A stretch of 14,076 nucleotides of DNA from Novosphingobium sp. (GTDB taxonomy: Bacteria; Pseudomonadota; Alphaproteobacteria; Sphingomonadales; Sphingomonadaceae). This document shows, in pieces, positions 6,603 through 13,808 of the stretch; the stretch's first letter is position 1; the number at the start of each line of letters is the position of its first letter. The position numbers and the translations under genes were made by a program. The DNA is taken from the NCBI GenBank assembly GCA_027490345.1, contig JAIXYF010000266.1:1-14076 (forward strand), read 5' to 3'. The notes below the pieces were generated by a model that ran no database searches, was not told where the DNA came from, and saw only the letters and a list, made by a program, of their open reading frames with translations.

Positions 6603-6764
6603 TTGTTTCTCCATGCTCCACAGGGTGATGACGGCGGCGCAAGGTGCACCGGGCCAGACCCCATCTCATCGCTGTTCACGCCGACTACGGAAGAGCCATC
6701 GCCAGAAAGAAACCCGCAGGTTCCGAACCGACGCAATAGACCATTTCGTATCGAGTGAAGCGCG

Positions 6765-6793
6765 CGCTTAGGACGATTCGGACACAGCGTCAA
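6765..6793 (-). promoter_or_regulatory. rpsM: candidate promoter of the rpsM operon
   Basis: On the minus strand TTGACG (6788-6793) and TAAGCG (6765-6770) are 17 bases apart, followed by a GC-rich discriminator (CGCGC). The -35 is 5/6, the -10 is poor. The design matches the candidates upstream of rplO, secY and gdhA. It predicts a leader of about 155 bases before the GTG start. A small hairpin followed by TTTT (6809-6829, minus strand) just upstream could block read-through. Confidence 0.42.
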
Positions 6794-6935
6794 CCGCTAA
6801 GACAGGCCAAAACGGGGGCTTCGCGCCCGCGTGGCGCGGCCTTTTGTCTGGGTAGTGTCCCTATACCGTATTGGTGCGGTGAGGTCAAAGTCCAGCGCAC
6901 GGCTGGTGCTTGTCGTTTCCCTGTGCCCTGTTAGC

Positions 6936-6961
6936 GTGCCCTCCGGGACGATTGGGGGCAC
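6936..6961 (+). promoter_or_regulatory. hairpin masking the transporter ribosome binding site
   Basis: An 8-bp stem (6936-6943 with 6954-6961, one G-U pair) with a 10-base loop ends 8 bases before the ATG at 6970. Its right arm contains the only G-rich Shine-Dalgarno-like run. In the mRNA this would hide the ribosome binding site, so translation may be limited or controlled. It was read by eye; no folding energy was computed. Confidence 0.4.
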
Positions 6962-6969
6962 ACGCGTTG

Positions 6970-8253
6970 ATGGTGGCTGAGGTTAACGAGCGCGCGCTGA
7001 TCCGCAGGATTGCCCTGCGCACCCTGCCGCTAATCCTGCTCAGCTATTTCGTGGCCGTGGTCGACCGCGCGAACATCAGCTTTGCCGCCGCGACGATGAA
7101 CGCCGATCTGGGTTTCAGCGAGACGATCTATGGCATGGGCGCATCAGCGTTTTTCCTTGGTTATGCGCTGCTGGAAGTGCCGTCCAACCTGATGCTGGCC
7201 CGGTTTGGAGCGCGGGTCTGGCTGGCGCGGATCATGCTGACGTGGGGGGTCATCTCGGTCCTCACCGCCTTCGTCCACACGCCGCTGCAATTCTATGCCA
7301 TGCGCTTTGCCCTCGGCGTGGCGGAGGCCGGGTTCTATCCGGGGGTGATCCTCTATCTCTCCACGTGGTTTGCCGGTGAGCACCGCGCCTGGGCGATCAG
7401 CCGGTTCTATATCGCGCTGCCGCTGTCCACCATCGCGATGGGCAGCATCGCCGCGCCGCTGCTGGCGCTGGATGGCTGGCTGGGAGTGCATGGCTGGCAA
7501 TGGCTGCTGGTGCTTGAGGGCCTGCCTTCGGTGGTGCTGGCGCTGGTGCTGATTGCCGCACTGCCCGACCGGCCCGCCACCGCACTCTGGCTGAGCGAAG
7601 CCGAGCGCGGCTGGCTGGCGCGGACACTGGCGCAGGAGACGGCAGCGGCAGGCGCGCCTGCGCACAGCCTGCGGCATGTGCTGGCCAATCCTTTCGTGCT
7701 GCTGCTGGGCACGGCCAATGCGCTCAATTATGTGGCGGTCAACGCCATCGTGTTTTCCGCGCCCAAGCTGCTGGCGCGCGATGCCGGGCTGGATGTGGCG
7801 GGCGTGGGCCGCATCGTCTCGGCAGGTGGGGTGGCTATTGCGCTGGGGCTGCTGCTGGTCAGCATGCTGGCCGGGCGGACCACGGCGCGCACGCTGCTGA
7901 CCTATGCCGGGTTCATGGTGCTGGCTGCGCTGGGCCTTGCCGTGCTGTGGCTAGGTGGCACGCCCGCAAGCACGATGAGCGGCTATGTGGTGTTCATTGC
8001 CGCGGCGCAGACGGCAGGGATGCTGCCCCTGGCGGTGCTGAGCCGCCTGATCCCCGAAGGCGACCGCGCCGCCGGGCTGGCCATGGCCAATACCGTAGCC
8101 CAATGCGGCGCGTTCATCGGCCCGATTACCTGGGGCGTGCTGGCCGACAGGACCGGCAGCTATAGCGCGGGCGTGGCGCTGCTGATCCCGTTTGCGCTGG
8201 CCGCCGCGGGCACGGCGCTGGTGGTGCGCCAGCGGAGCCTGCGCTCCGCCTGA
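6970..8253 (+). CDS. MFS transporter, anion:cation symporter (ACS) family
   Basis: The 427-residue membrane protein shows about 12 hydrophobic segments and typical ACS motifs: VDRANIS at 31-37, FFLGYALLEVPSNL at 61-74 and VAEAGFYPGVILYLSTWF at 117-134. A polar central loop lies around 200-238. The family takes up organic anions such as phthalates, tartrate, glucarate or 4-hydroxyphenylacetate by proton symport; the substrate here cannot be told. ATG 6970 is preferred over a TTG 60 bases upstream because it starts just before the basic N-terminus of the first helix. It is the only plus-strand gene here, divergent from rpsM and convergent with gdhA, with no partner enzyme beside it. Confidence 0.9.
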   Translation: MVAEVNERALIRRIALRTLPLILLSYFVAVVDRANISFAAATMNADLGFSETIYGMGASAFFLGYALLEVPSNLMLARFGARVWLARIMLTWGVISVLTAFVHTPLQFYAMRFALGVAEAGFYPGVILYLSTWFAGEHRAWAISRFYIALPLSTIAMGSIAAPLLALDGWLGVHGWQWLLVLEGLPSVVLALVLIAALPDRPATALWLSEAERGWLARTLAQETAAAGAPAHSLRHVLANPFVLLLGTANALNYVAVNAIVFSAPKLLARDAGLDVAGVGRIVSAGGVAIALGLLLVSMLAGRTTARTLLTYAGFMVLAALGLAVLWLGGTPASTMSGYVVFIAAAQTAGMLPLAVLSRLIPEGDRAAGLAMANTVAQCGAFIGPITWGVLADRTGSYSAGVALLIPFALAAAGTALVVRQRSLRSA

Positions 8254-8260
8254 CGCACCA
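8222..8260. terminator. two-tier hairpin at the convergent transporter/gdhA ends
   Basis: An outer 7-bp stem (8222-8228 with 8254-8260) encloses an inner 7-bp stem (8232-8238 with 8243-8249) with a 4-base loop. It spans the transporter stop codon and ends 14 bases before the gdhA stop. No T-run follows on either strand, so it is a weak intrinsic terminator at best and may instead protect the 3' ends of both mRNAs. The gap between the two genes is only 21 bases. Confidence 0.42.
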
Positions 8261-8274
8261 TCCGATTGCCGGTT

Positions 8275-9630
8275 TCAGACCACGCCAAAGGCCAGCATCG
8301 CATCGGCCACTTTCTTGAAGCCGCCGATGTTCGCGCCCTTGACGTAATCGGTATAGCCGCCGCCCTGATCGCCATATTCGAGGCAGGACTGGTGAATGCC
8401 CAGCATGATGTCCTTGAGCATCTGCTGGAGTTCGTCCTCCTTCCACGAACGGCGTTCGGAATTCTGGCTCATCTCAAGGCCCGAAACCGCGACGCCGCCG
8501 GCATTGCTCGCCTTGCCCGGCGCGTAGAGGATCTTCGCGGCCTTGAACACATGGACGCCTGCCAGATCGGTCGGCATGTTGGCGCCTTCGGCCACCGCCC
8601 TGCAGCCATTGGCCACCAGCGCCTTCGCGTCATCGCCCAGAAGCTCGTTTTGCGTGGCGCACGGCAGCGCGACATCGCAAGGTACGCCCCACGGGGTCTT
8701 GCCGGCCACGAACGTGGCCTTGGGGAACGCGGCCACGTATTCCTCGATGCGGCCGCGGCGGTGGGTCTTGTGGGTCTTCACCCAGTCGATCTTCTCCTGA
8801 TCGATACCGTCCGGATCGTGGATATAACCGCCCGAATCCGACAGCGTGAGCACCTTGCCGCCAAGCTGGACGATCTTTTCCGCCGCGTGGGTGGCCACAT
8901 TGCCCGAGCCTGAAATGACGGCGGTCTTGCCGGTGAGGTCTTCGCCCTTCGTCGCCAGCATGTTGGCGAGGAAATAGACCGCGCCGTAGCCGGTCGCCTC
9001 AGTGCGGATCAGGCTTCCGCCCCATTCCAGCCCCTTGCCGGTGAGCACGCCGGTGAAGTTGTTGGTGATGCGCTTGTACTGGCCGAACATGAAGCCGATC
9101 TCGCGCCCGCCCACGCCGATATCGCCTGCTGGCACGTCCACGTCGGCGCCGATATGGCGGTATAGCTCGGTCATGAACGATTGGCAGAAGCGCATGATCT
9201 CGCGCACGCTCTTACCCTTGGGATTGAAGTTGGAGCCGCCCTTGCCGCCGCCCATCGGCAAGCCCGTCAGCGCGTTCTTGAACGTCTGTTCAAATGCAAG
9301 GAACTTGAGCACGCTTTCGTTGACGCTCGGGTGAAAGCGAATGCCGCCCTTATAGGGACCGATCGCGTTGTTGTTCTGCACGCGCCAGCCGCGCTGCACG
9401 CGGATGTTGCCGGCATCGTCCTCCCAGCAGACGCGGAAGGACACGACACGGTCAGGCTCGGCAATGCGGCGCAGGATCTGCTGCGCGTGATATTGCTCCT
9501 TGTCTGCCATGAATTCAAAGATGTCTTCGGCGACTTCCTGCACTGCCTGGACAAATTCCGGCTGGTGCGGGTTGCGCTTCTTGACGCCTTCCATGAAGGT
9601 CGGCAGGTCGACGTGATCGGAAACGGCCAC
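8275..9630 (-). CDS. gdhA: NADP-specific glutamate dehydrogenase (GTG start)
   Basis: The 451-residue enzyme of the hexameric class makes glutamate from 2-oxoglutarate and ammonium in the cytoplasm (EC 1.4.1.4). Substrate-binding GPYKGGIRFHP is at 91-101, the active-site PMGGGKGGSNFNPKG with Lys130 at 125-139, and the catalytic Asp170 in PAGDIGVGGREIG. The Rossmann motif SGSGNVA is at 240-246, followed by SDSGG at 264-268, as in NADPH-dependent members. The GTG at 9630 is chosen because GGGGGAG lies 6 bases upstream and the length then matches E. coli GdhA. The gene is monocistronic, placed between the adk block and rpsM, where ribosomal operons normally run on. It links ammonium assimilation to this locus only by position. 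Confidence 0.96.
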   Translation of the reverse strand: MAVSDHVDLPTFMEGVKKRNPHQPEFVQAVQEVAEDIFEFMADKEQYHAQQILRRIAEPDRVVSFRVCWEDDAGNIRVQRGWRVQNNNAIGPYKGGIRFHPSVNESVLKFLAFEQTFKNALTGLPMGGGKGGSNFNPKGKSVREIMRFCQSFMTELYRHIGADVDVPAGDIGVGGREIGFMFGQYKRITNNFTGVLTGKGLEWGGSLIRTEATGYGAVYFLANMLATKGEDLTGKTAVISGSGNVATHAAEKIVQLGGKVLTLSDSGGYIHDPDGIDQEKIDWVKTHKTHRRGRIEEYVAAFPKATFVAGKTPWGVPCDVALPCATQNELLGDDAKALVANGCRAVAEGANMPTDLAGVHVFKAAKILYAPGKASNAGGVAVSGLEMSQNSERRSWKEDELQQMLKDIMLGIHQSCLEYGDQGGGYTDYVKGANIGGFKKVADAMLAFGVV

Positions 9631-9667
9631 AGCATTCTCCCCCTTTGCGAAAGCCGATGATCGACTT

Positions 9668-9711
9668 CCGGGCTTGCGTGCGACCCGCAGGGGAAACGCC
9701 CGCACGCCCGG
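9668..9711 (-). promoter_or_regulatory. gdhA: hairpin in the gdhA leader
   Basis: GCGTGCG (9676-9682) pairs with CGCACGC (9701-9707) across an 18-base loop, with CCGG outer pairs (9668-9671 with 9708-9711) after a 4-base bulge. It lies about 38 bases upstream of the GTG start, inside the predicted 5' leader of about 110 bases. Its role is unknown; it could be an operator half-site pair or an mRNA structure. Confidence 0.3.
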
Positions 9712-9746
9712 TCTTGCCAGGCGAGTCGCACGGATCCCTCGGCCGG

Positions 9747-9775
9747 GTTCTAGCGGGTTTTGCGGCGTTCGTCAG
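9747..9775 (-). promoter_or_regulatory. gdhA: candidate gdhA promoter
   Basis: On the minus strand CTGACG (9770-9775) and TAGAAC (9747-9752) are 17 bases apart, each 4/6 with the vegetative consensus. It lies about 120 bases before the GTG start and 45 bases after the stop of the preceding SRPBCC gene, and shares the xTGACx-N17-TA design of the rplO and rpsM candidates. No terminator was seen between the SRPBCC gene and this site. Confidence 0.4.
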
Positions 9776-9820
9776 TGCGCCAGAGCACGGCCCTGCTCGC
9801 CGAGCGGATTCCCGCAGGAC

Positions 9821-10936
9821 TTAGGGGGTGGCTGCGCCGCTGAGCGCTGCATCGAACAGCGCGTTGGCATCGCGGCGGGCTTCCGCTTCGGGATCGGGCG
9901 CCTTGGCAGCGGGCTTTGCCGCAGGCTTTGTCGTAGGCTTGGGCACAGGCTTTGCAGCGGCCCTCGCCCCGGCTGCGGCGGCAGCTCCGGCCGCCTTGGC
10001 GGCAGGCTTGGCCGCCGGAGGCGGGGCTGGTTTGGGAACTGGCTTTGCCGCTGAAGCTGCAGAAGGCTTGGCCAGTGGCCCCGGCTTCGGATCGGGCTTC
10101 GGATCGGGCTTCGGATCGGGCTTCGGATCGGACTTCGGATCGGGCTTCGGATCGGGCGGGGGCACAGGTTTTGGCGCCGGTCTGGGCACCGGCTGGCCGC
10201 CCTTCGGGGGCAAGCTATAACTTTCGACCCCGCTCAGCGGGGCGACCGCCGTGGATGCCGCCCCCGACGCGGGAAGCTCTCCGCCCGGCGCAGGCGGCCC
10301 AGCCACTGGTCCGCCGACTGGCACAGCAGGTGCGGCAACCGGGCCGAGCTTGCTCGCCAGGCTGGTGATCTGCGCGGCGAGCATCCGGTCCACCGCCGCG
10401 GCGATGTCCACGGCCTTGTAACGCATGAAGCCGCCCACGACATATTCGAACAGGATGCGCGAACCTGTCCCTGCCCCCTTTTCCGCAAGTGTATCGTTGG
10501 GCTTGACCGTGATCGTCAGTGTGGCCGCCAGCGCCTCACTTTGCAGCGGCCCCAGCGCGCCTGCCATGCGCAGCGCGCGCGGCGGTTCGACATAGATCAC
10601 CCGCATGTGCTGCACGCCGCCCGGCTTCTGCGTGGCGGGGGCCCCATCCGGGCGGGGGAGGACTTCGCAAAAGCAGCCGCCGACCTGACTATCGAGCACG
10701 AGATTGGCCGCGTCGCCCGAAAAGGTGTGCTGGCTTTGCCACCATAGCGCCGGGGTAAGAATCGCTTTCCACGCTTCGGCCGCAGGGGCAGTGACTTCGC
10801 TGGTCAGGCGCACGACAAAGCCGGTGTCGGTGGCGGCAACCACTTCGGCCCGGGCCGCGGGCGCAGCCAGAACCAGAGACAGCGCCAGCGCCGCCAAGAT
10901 CCCCGTGCCCGAAAGCCAGCGCCCGGTGGTCTGCAT
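9821..10936 (-). CDS. Exported SRPBCC-domain protein with Pro/Ala/Lys-rich tail
   Basis: The 371-residue protein has a clear signal peptide (hydrophobic 7-25, probable cleavage after ARA at 30). An SRPBCC/START-like domain spans about residues 35-198 (VRLTSEVTAPAAEAWKAIL, ALWWQSQHTFSG and a long C-terminal helix ending LASKLG). A tail of about 170 residues rich in Pro, Ala and Lys follows, including six PDPK-type units at 261-284 and Ala/Lys stretches at 306-345. The SRPBCC fold binds hydrophobic ligands, but no ligand can be named. The Pro-Lys tail resembles periplasm-spanning or wall-binding linkers. ATG 10936 follows GGGAG at 7 bases and gives the signal peptide. The gene lies 49 bases after adk, probably cotranscribed with secY-adk. 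Confidence 0.8.
   Translation of the reverse strand: MQTTGRWLSGTGILAALALSLVLAAPAARAEVVAATDTGFVVRLTSEVTAPAAEAWKAILTPALWWQSQHTFSGDAANLVLDSQVGGCFCEVLPRPDGAPATQKPGGVQHMRVIYVEPPRALRMAGALGPLQSEALAATLTITVKPNDTLAEKGAGTGSRILFEYVVGGFMRYKAVDIAAAVDRMLAAQITSLASKLGPVAAPAVPVGGPVAGPPAPGGELPASGAASTAVAPLSGVESYSLPPKGGQPVPRPAPKPVPPPDPKPDPKSDPKPDPKPDPKPDPKPGPLAKPSAASAAKPVPKPAPPPAAKPAAKAAGAAAAAGARAAAKPVPKPTTKPAAKPAAKAPDPEAEARRDANALFDAALSGAATP
10085..10156. repeat. 12-bp tandem repeat, six copies
   Basis: The unit CTTCGGATCGGG occurs six times head to tail (72 bases); five copies are identical and the fourth ends in A instead of G. On the minus strand it encodes the PDPK units of the SRPBCC protein tail, the variant copy giving SDPK. 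Being a multiple of three, copy-number change would lengthen or shorten the tail without breaking the frame. Confidence 0.95.
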
Positions 10937-10985
10937 TATCGCACTCCCTGCTCCGGCCACCCGATCGGCACCGAGACGCAAGGCT

Positions 10986-11630
10986 CTATACCAGAATGGC
11001 CTCGATGGCACCCGTCACCGCATCCATATCCGCCATTCCGTCCACCCGGCTGACAATCCCGCGCGCTTCGTAGATCGGCAGGATCGGCGCAGTCTTGGCG
11101 CGGTATTCGGCCATGCGGGTGCGCACGGTTTCCTCGTTGTCATCCGGGCGGCGCTTGAATTCGTGGCTCCCGCACTTGTCGCACGTGCCCGCCACGGCTG
11201 GCTGTTCGAACGTGTCATGATAGCCCTTGCCGCACGCCGCACAGGTATAGCGGCCGGTGATGCGCTCGACGAGTGCGTCCTCGTTCACTTCCAGTTCGAT
11301 CACGTGATCGAGCGCACGTCCGCGCGAGGCGAGGATGGCTTCGAGCGAAGCGGCCTGCGGCGCGGTGCGCGGATAGCCATCGAAAATTGCGCCGGTGCCC
11401 GTTGGCATGGCGTCCAGTTCGTCTCCGATCAGCGCCGAGACGATCTCGTCGGAGACCAGTTCGCCCGCTTCCATAATGGCCTTGGCCTTGAGGCCGACCG
11501 GCGTACCCGCCTTGACCGCCGCGCGCAGCATGTCACCGGTGGAAAGCTGCTTCATGCCATGGCGCTCGACAAGTCGCTGCGCCTGGGTTCCCTTGCCGGC
11601 TCCCGGCGGCCCCAACAGGATGATGTTCAT
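10986..11630 (-). CDS. adk: Adenylate kinase (zinc-binding LID type)
   Basis: The 214-residue enzyme interconverts ATP + AMP and 2 ADP. The P-loop GPPGAGKGT is at 7-15, the AMP-binding STGDMLRAAV at 30-39, FDGYPRT at 83-89, and the LID arginine region RRPDDNEETVRTR near 160-172. The LID is the long form with four cysteines (130, 133, 150, 153) in CxxC pairs, expected to bind a structural zinc ion. ATG 11630 is chosen because MNIILLGPPGAGKG is the family N-terminus and GAGGGG lies upstream; a 20-residue extension in frame is unlikely. It follows secY by 56 bases in the standard order, but the next gene is an SRPBCC protein rather than rpsM. Confidence 0.97.
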   Translation of the reverse strand: MNIILLGPPGAGKGTQAQRLVERHGMKQLSTGDMLRAAVKAGTPVGLKAKAIMEAGELVSDEIVSALIGDELDAMPTGTGAIFDGYPRTAPQAASLEAILASRGRALDHVIELEVNEDALVERITGRYTCAACGKGYHDTFEQPAVAGTCDKCGSHEFKRRPDDNEETVRTRMAEYRAKTAPILPIYEARGIVSRVDGMADMDAVTGAIEAILV

Positions 11631-11686
11631 GCCTGCAATCCCCTCTTGCCCCGCCCGTTGGACCGCAGCGGTCCACGGGCTGTCGT

Positions 11687-13054
11687 TCAACGCATGCGGC
11701 CCTTAAGCTTGGCCTTCTTGATAAGATCGCCATACTGATGCGCCAGCAGATGCGACTGGATCTGCGTGATGGTATCGACCGTCACGTTGACCACGATGAG
11801 CAGGCTGGTGCCGCCGAAGAACAGCGATCCGAGGCCGGTTTGCGCCAAGATCGCCTCAGGCACCACGCAGACGGCGGTGATATAGGCGGCGCCGAGCACG
11901 GTGATGCGCGTCAGCACATAATCGAGATACTTCTCGGTGTTCTTGCCCGGGCGGATGCCGGGGATGAACCCGCCATTGCGCTTCAGGTTGTCTGCCGTCT
12001 CTTCCGGATTGAACACGATCGCAGTGTAGAAGAAGCTGAAGAACATGATCCCCAGCGCATAAAGCACCATGTAGACCGGCTTGCCGTGGCCGAGATACTG
12101 GTTCAGCCCCACGATGACCTGCCCCATGGTGCTATCGGGCGAGACCGAGCTTCCGGCAAACTGCGTGACTGTGAGCGGCAGCAGCAGCAGCGAGCTGGCG
12201 AAGATCGGCGGGATCACACCTGCGGTGTTGAGCTTGAGCGGCAAGTGGCTGCGGTCTGCCGCCATCATCCCGCGCTGGGTCACGCGCTTGGGATACTGGA
12301 TGAGCAGGCGGCGCGAGGCGCGCTCGAAAAAGCAGATGAAGACCACGACACCGATCAGCATCGCCAGAACGCCAACGATGACGAACGGGCTGAGCGCGCC
12401 GGTGCGGCCCTGATCGAACAAGTTGCCGAAGAATGTGGGCATTTGCGCCACGATGCCGGCCATGATGATCAGCGAAACACCGTTACCAATGCCGCGGCTG
12501 GTAATCTGCTCACCCAGCCACAACAGGAACATGGTGCCGCCGATCAGGCTGATCACAGCGCCGATGCGGAACACATAGCCGGGATCGACCACAGCGGGCA
12601 GGCCGCTGGAGGCGCTGAACGCCTCAAGCCCGACGGCAAGGAACCAGCCCTGAATGGCGGTGAGGAACACCGCGCCATAGCGGGTATATTGGTTGAGCTT
12701 CTTGCGGCCGCTTTCGCCTTCTTTCTTGAGCGAGGCGAGCGCAGGGTGAAGCGAGGCGGCCAGCTGGACCACGATCGAGGCCGTGATATACGGCATCACG
12801 CCCAACGCGATCAGGCTCATCCGCTGAAGCGAACCGCCCGAAAACGCATTGAACACATCCAGAATGCCGCCCTGCGTGCGCTTGTAGAGATCCTCAAGGA
12901 TCAGCGGGTTGACCCCGGGCAGCGGCACGAAGCTCATGAAGCGGAACACGATCAGCGCGCCCACAGTGAACCAGATGCGCGACTTGAGTTCGGTCGCCTT
13001 CGAGAAGTTGGCCAGATTGAGCGTGCTGGCGATGTTGTCGGCGCGGGATGCCAT
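11687..13054 (-). CDS. secY: Protein translocase subunit SecY
   Basis: The 455-residue membrane protein is the channel-forming subunit of the SecYEG translocon in the inner membrane. It shows ten hydrophobic segments, the cytoplasmic N-terminus (MASRADNIASTLNLANFSKATELKSRI split by usual spacing), the plug region FVPLPGVNP near 42-50, and the GVMPYITASIVVQL helix with the lateral-gate features. The loop KRVTQRGMM and the C-terminal NPEETADNLKRNGGFIPGIRPG block are also present. ATG 13054 has a weak ribosome binding site. A terminator and a candidate promoter in the 178-base gap after rplO suggest that secY-adk is transcribed separately from rplO. The frame on the opposite strand is an artefact of codon bias. 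Confidence 0.98.
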   Translation of the reverse strand: MASRADNIASTLNLANFSKATELKSRIWFTVGALIVFRFMSFVPLPGVNPLILEDLYKRTQGGILDVFNAFSGGSLQRMSLIALGVMPYITASIVVQLAASLHPALASLKKEGESGRKKLNQYTRYGAVFLTAIQGWFLAVGLEAFSASSGLPAVVDPGYVFRIGAVISLIGGTMFLLWLGEQITSRGIGNGVSLIIMAGIVAQMPTFFGNLFDQGRTGALSPFVIVGVLAMLIGVVVFICFFERASRRLLIQYPKRVTQRGMMAADRSHLPLKLNTAGVIPPIFASSLLLLPLTVTQFAGSSVSPDSTMGQVIVGLNQYLGHGKPVYMVLYALGIMFFSFFYTAIVFNPEETADNLKRNGGFIPGIRPGKNTEKYLDYVLTRITVLGAAYITAVCVVPEAILAQTGLGSLFFGGTSLLIVVNVTVDTITQIQSHLLAHQYGDLIKKAKLKGRMR

Positions 13055-13117
13055 TGTCGGGTTACAAGCCTTGCTGCTGGGCAGACTGCGCGTTGATCGC
13101 GCTACCTATCTGGCTAG

Positions 13118-13146
13118 CCCATATAGGGAGGGTTCGGCAATGTCGA
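13118..13146 (-). promoter_or_regulatory. secY: candidate secY-adk promoter overlapped by a dyad
   Basis: On the minus strand TCGACA (13141-13146) and TATGGG (13118-13123) are 17 bases apart, about 64 bases before the secY start and just after the rplO terminator. A 7-bp inverted repeat (13130-13136 with 13144-13150, 7-base loop) covers the -35 and half of the spacer and could be an operator or a small RNA hairpin. The similarity to the rplO candidate (both contain GACATTG at the -35 edge) supports it. Confidence 0.38.
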
Positions 13147-13182
13147 ACCCCCGGTCAGCGATTTATCGGCAGAGGAAGAGCC

Positions 13183-13218
13183 AAAACGCAAACGGGGGCC
13201 AGGTTTCCCCGGCCCCCG
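13183..13218 (-). terminator. intrinsic terminator between rplO and secY
   Basis: On the minus strand an 11-bp GC-rich stem (13208-13218 with 13193-13203, one G-U pair) is closed by a GAAA tetraloop and followed by TTTGCGTTTT (13183-13192). It begins 14 bases after the rplO stop codon. The T-run is interrupted by GCG, so termination may be partial, but the stem is strong. Confidence 0.72.
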
Positions 13219-13232
13219 CATGCTTTGCCGCC

Positions 13233-13763
13233 TTACTTGGCAGCCTTGGCAGCCTTGTTGGCTTCGCGGCGCGCCGTCTTCTTCTCGTGCTCGCTGGCCA
13301 CCGCTTCGGGGAGCGTGACCGAACCGCCGAGCGCTTCGACCGCCGTGCGGGCACCGGCGCTGACGCCAGCCACGTGGAAGCTGACCTTGGCGGTGAGTTC
13401 ACCCTTGGCGAGGAGGCGCACGCCATCCTTGCCGCCGCGCGCCAGACCAGCGGCCTGCAGCGCAGCGTGATCGATCACACCATCGGTGGCGAGCTTGCCC
13501 GCATCGATCGCCTTCTGGATCATGCCGAGGTTCACCTCAGCGTAGTCCTTGGCGAAGATGTTGTTGAAGCCGCGCTTCGGGATGCGCATGTGGAGCGGCA
13601 TCTGGCCGCCTTCGAACCCGTTGACTGCCACGCCCGAGCGCGCCTTGGCGCCCTTCTGGCCGCGACCGGCGGTCTTGCCCTTGCCCGAGCCGATGCCGCG
13701 GCCCACGCGCATGCGGCCCTTGCGGGCGCCATAATTGTCGGAGAGTTCGTTGAGTTTGGTCAT
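13233..13763 (-). CDS. rplO: 50S ribosomal protein L15
   Basis: The 176-residue protein starts MTKLNELSDNYGARKGRMRVGRG and continues GSGKGKTAGRGQKGAKARSG, the basic uL15 N-terminal extension that threads into 23S rRNA. FEGGQMPLHMRIPKRGFNN follows, then the globular domain (VSAGARTAVEALGGSV). A Lys/Ala-rich tail (KKTARREANKAAKAAK) extends it beyond the E. coli length of 144, as is common in sphingomonads. L15 is a late assembly protein of the large subunit. ATG 13763 fits the family start; a GTG three codons upstream is possible. Normally rpmD lies directly upstream, but here an FAD-enzyme gene does, and rplO has its own candidate promoter and terminator. Confidence 0.97.
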   Translation of the reverse strand: MTKLNELSDNYGARKGRMRVGRGIGSGKGKTAGRGQKGAKARSGVAVNGFEGGQMPLHMRIPKRGFNNIFAKDYAEVNLGMIQKAIDAGKLATDGVIDHAALQAAGLARGGKDGVRLLAKGELTAKVSFHVAGVSAGARTAVEALGGSVTLPEAVASEHEKKTARREANKAAKAAK

Positions 13764-13808
13764 GAGAAGCACTCGCTTTCGCTTTGAGTCGCGCTGATAG
13801 GAGTCGCG

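Noticed and set aside
6557..6793. 78-codon minus-strand frame in the rpsM leader as a leader peptide
   Set aside because: It runs out of frame into rpsM, spans the candidate promoter and has no ribosome binding site or family match.
9828..10220. Gly/Ser/Phe repeat protein on the plus strand (GFGS units)
   Set aside because: It is the reverse reading of the 12-bp repeat that encodes PDPK in the SRPBCC protein, which has a ribosome binding site, signal peptide and domain.
10986..11690. Longer adenylate kinase with 20 extra N-terminal residues
   Set aside because: The extension precedes the conserved MNIILLGPPG start, overlaps the ribosome binding site and is not found in the family.
11738..13096. 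452-codon plus-strand open frame antisense to secY
   Set aside because: Strongly biased to Asp, Glu, Arg and His, as expected for the complement of a hydrophobic membrane protein.
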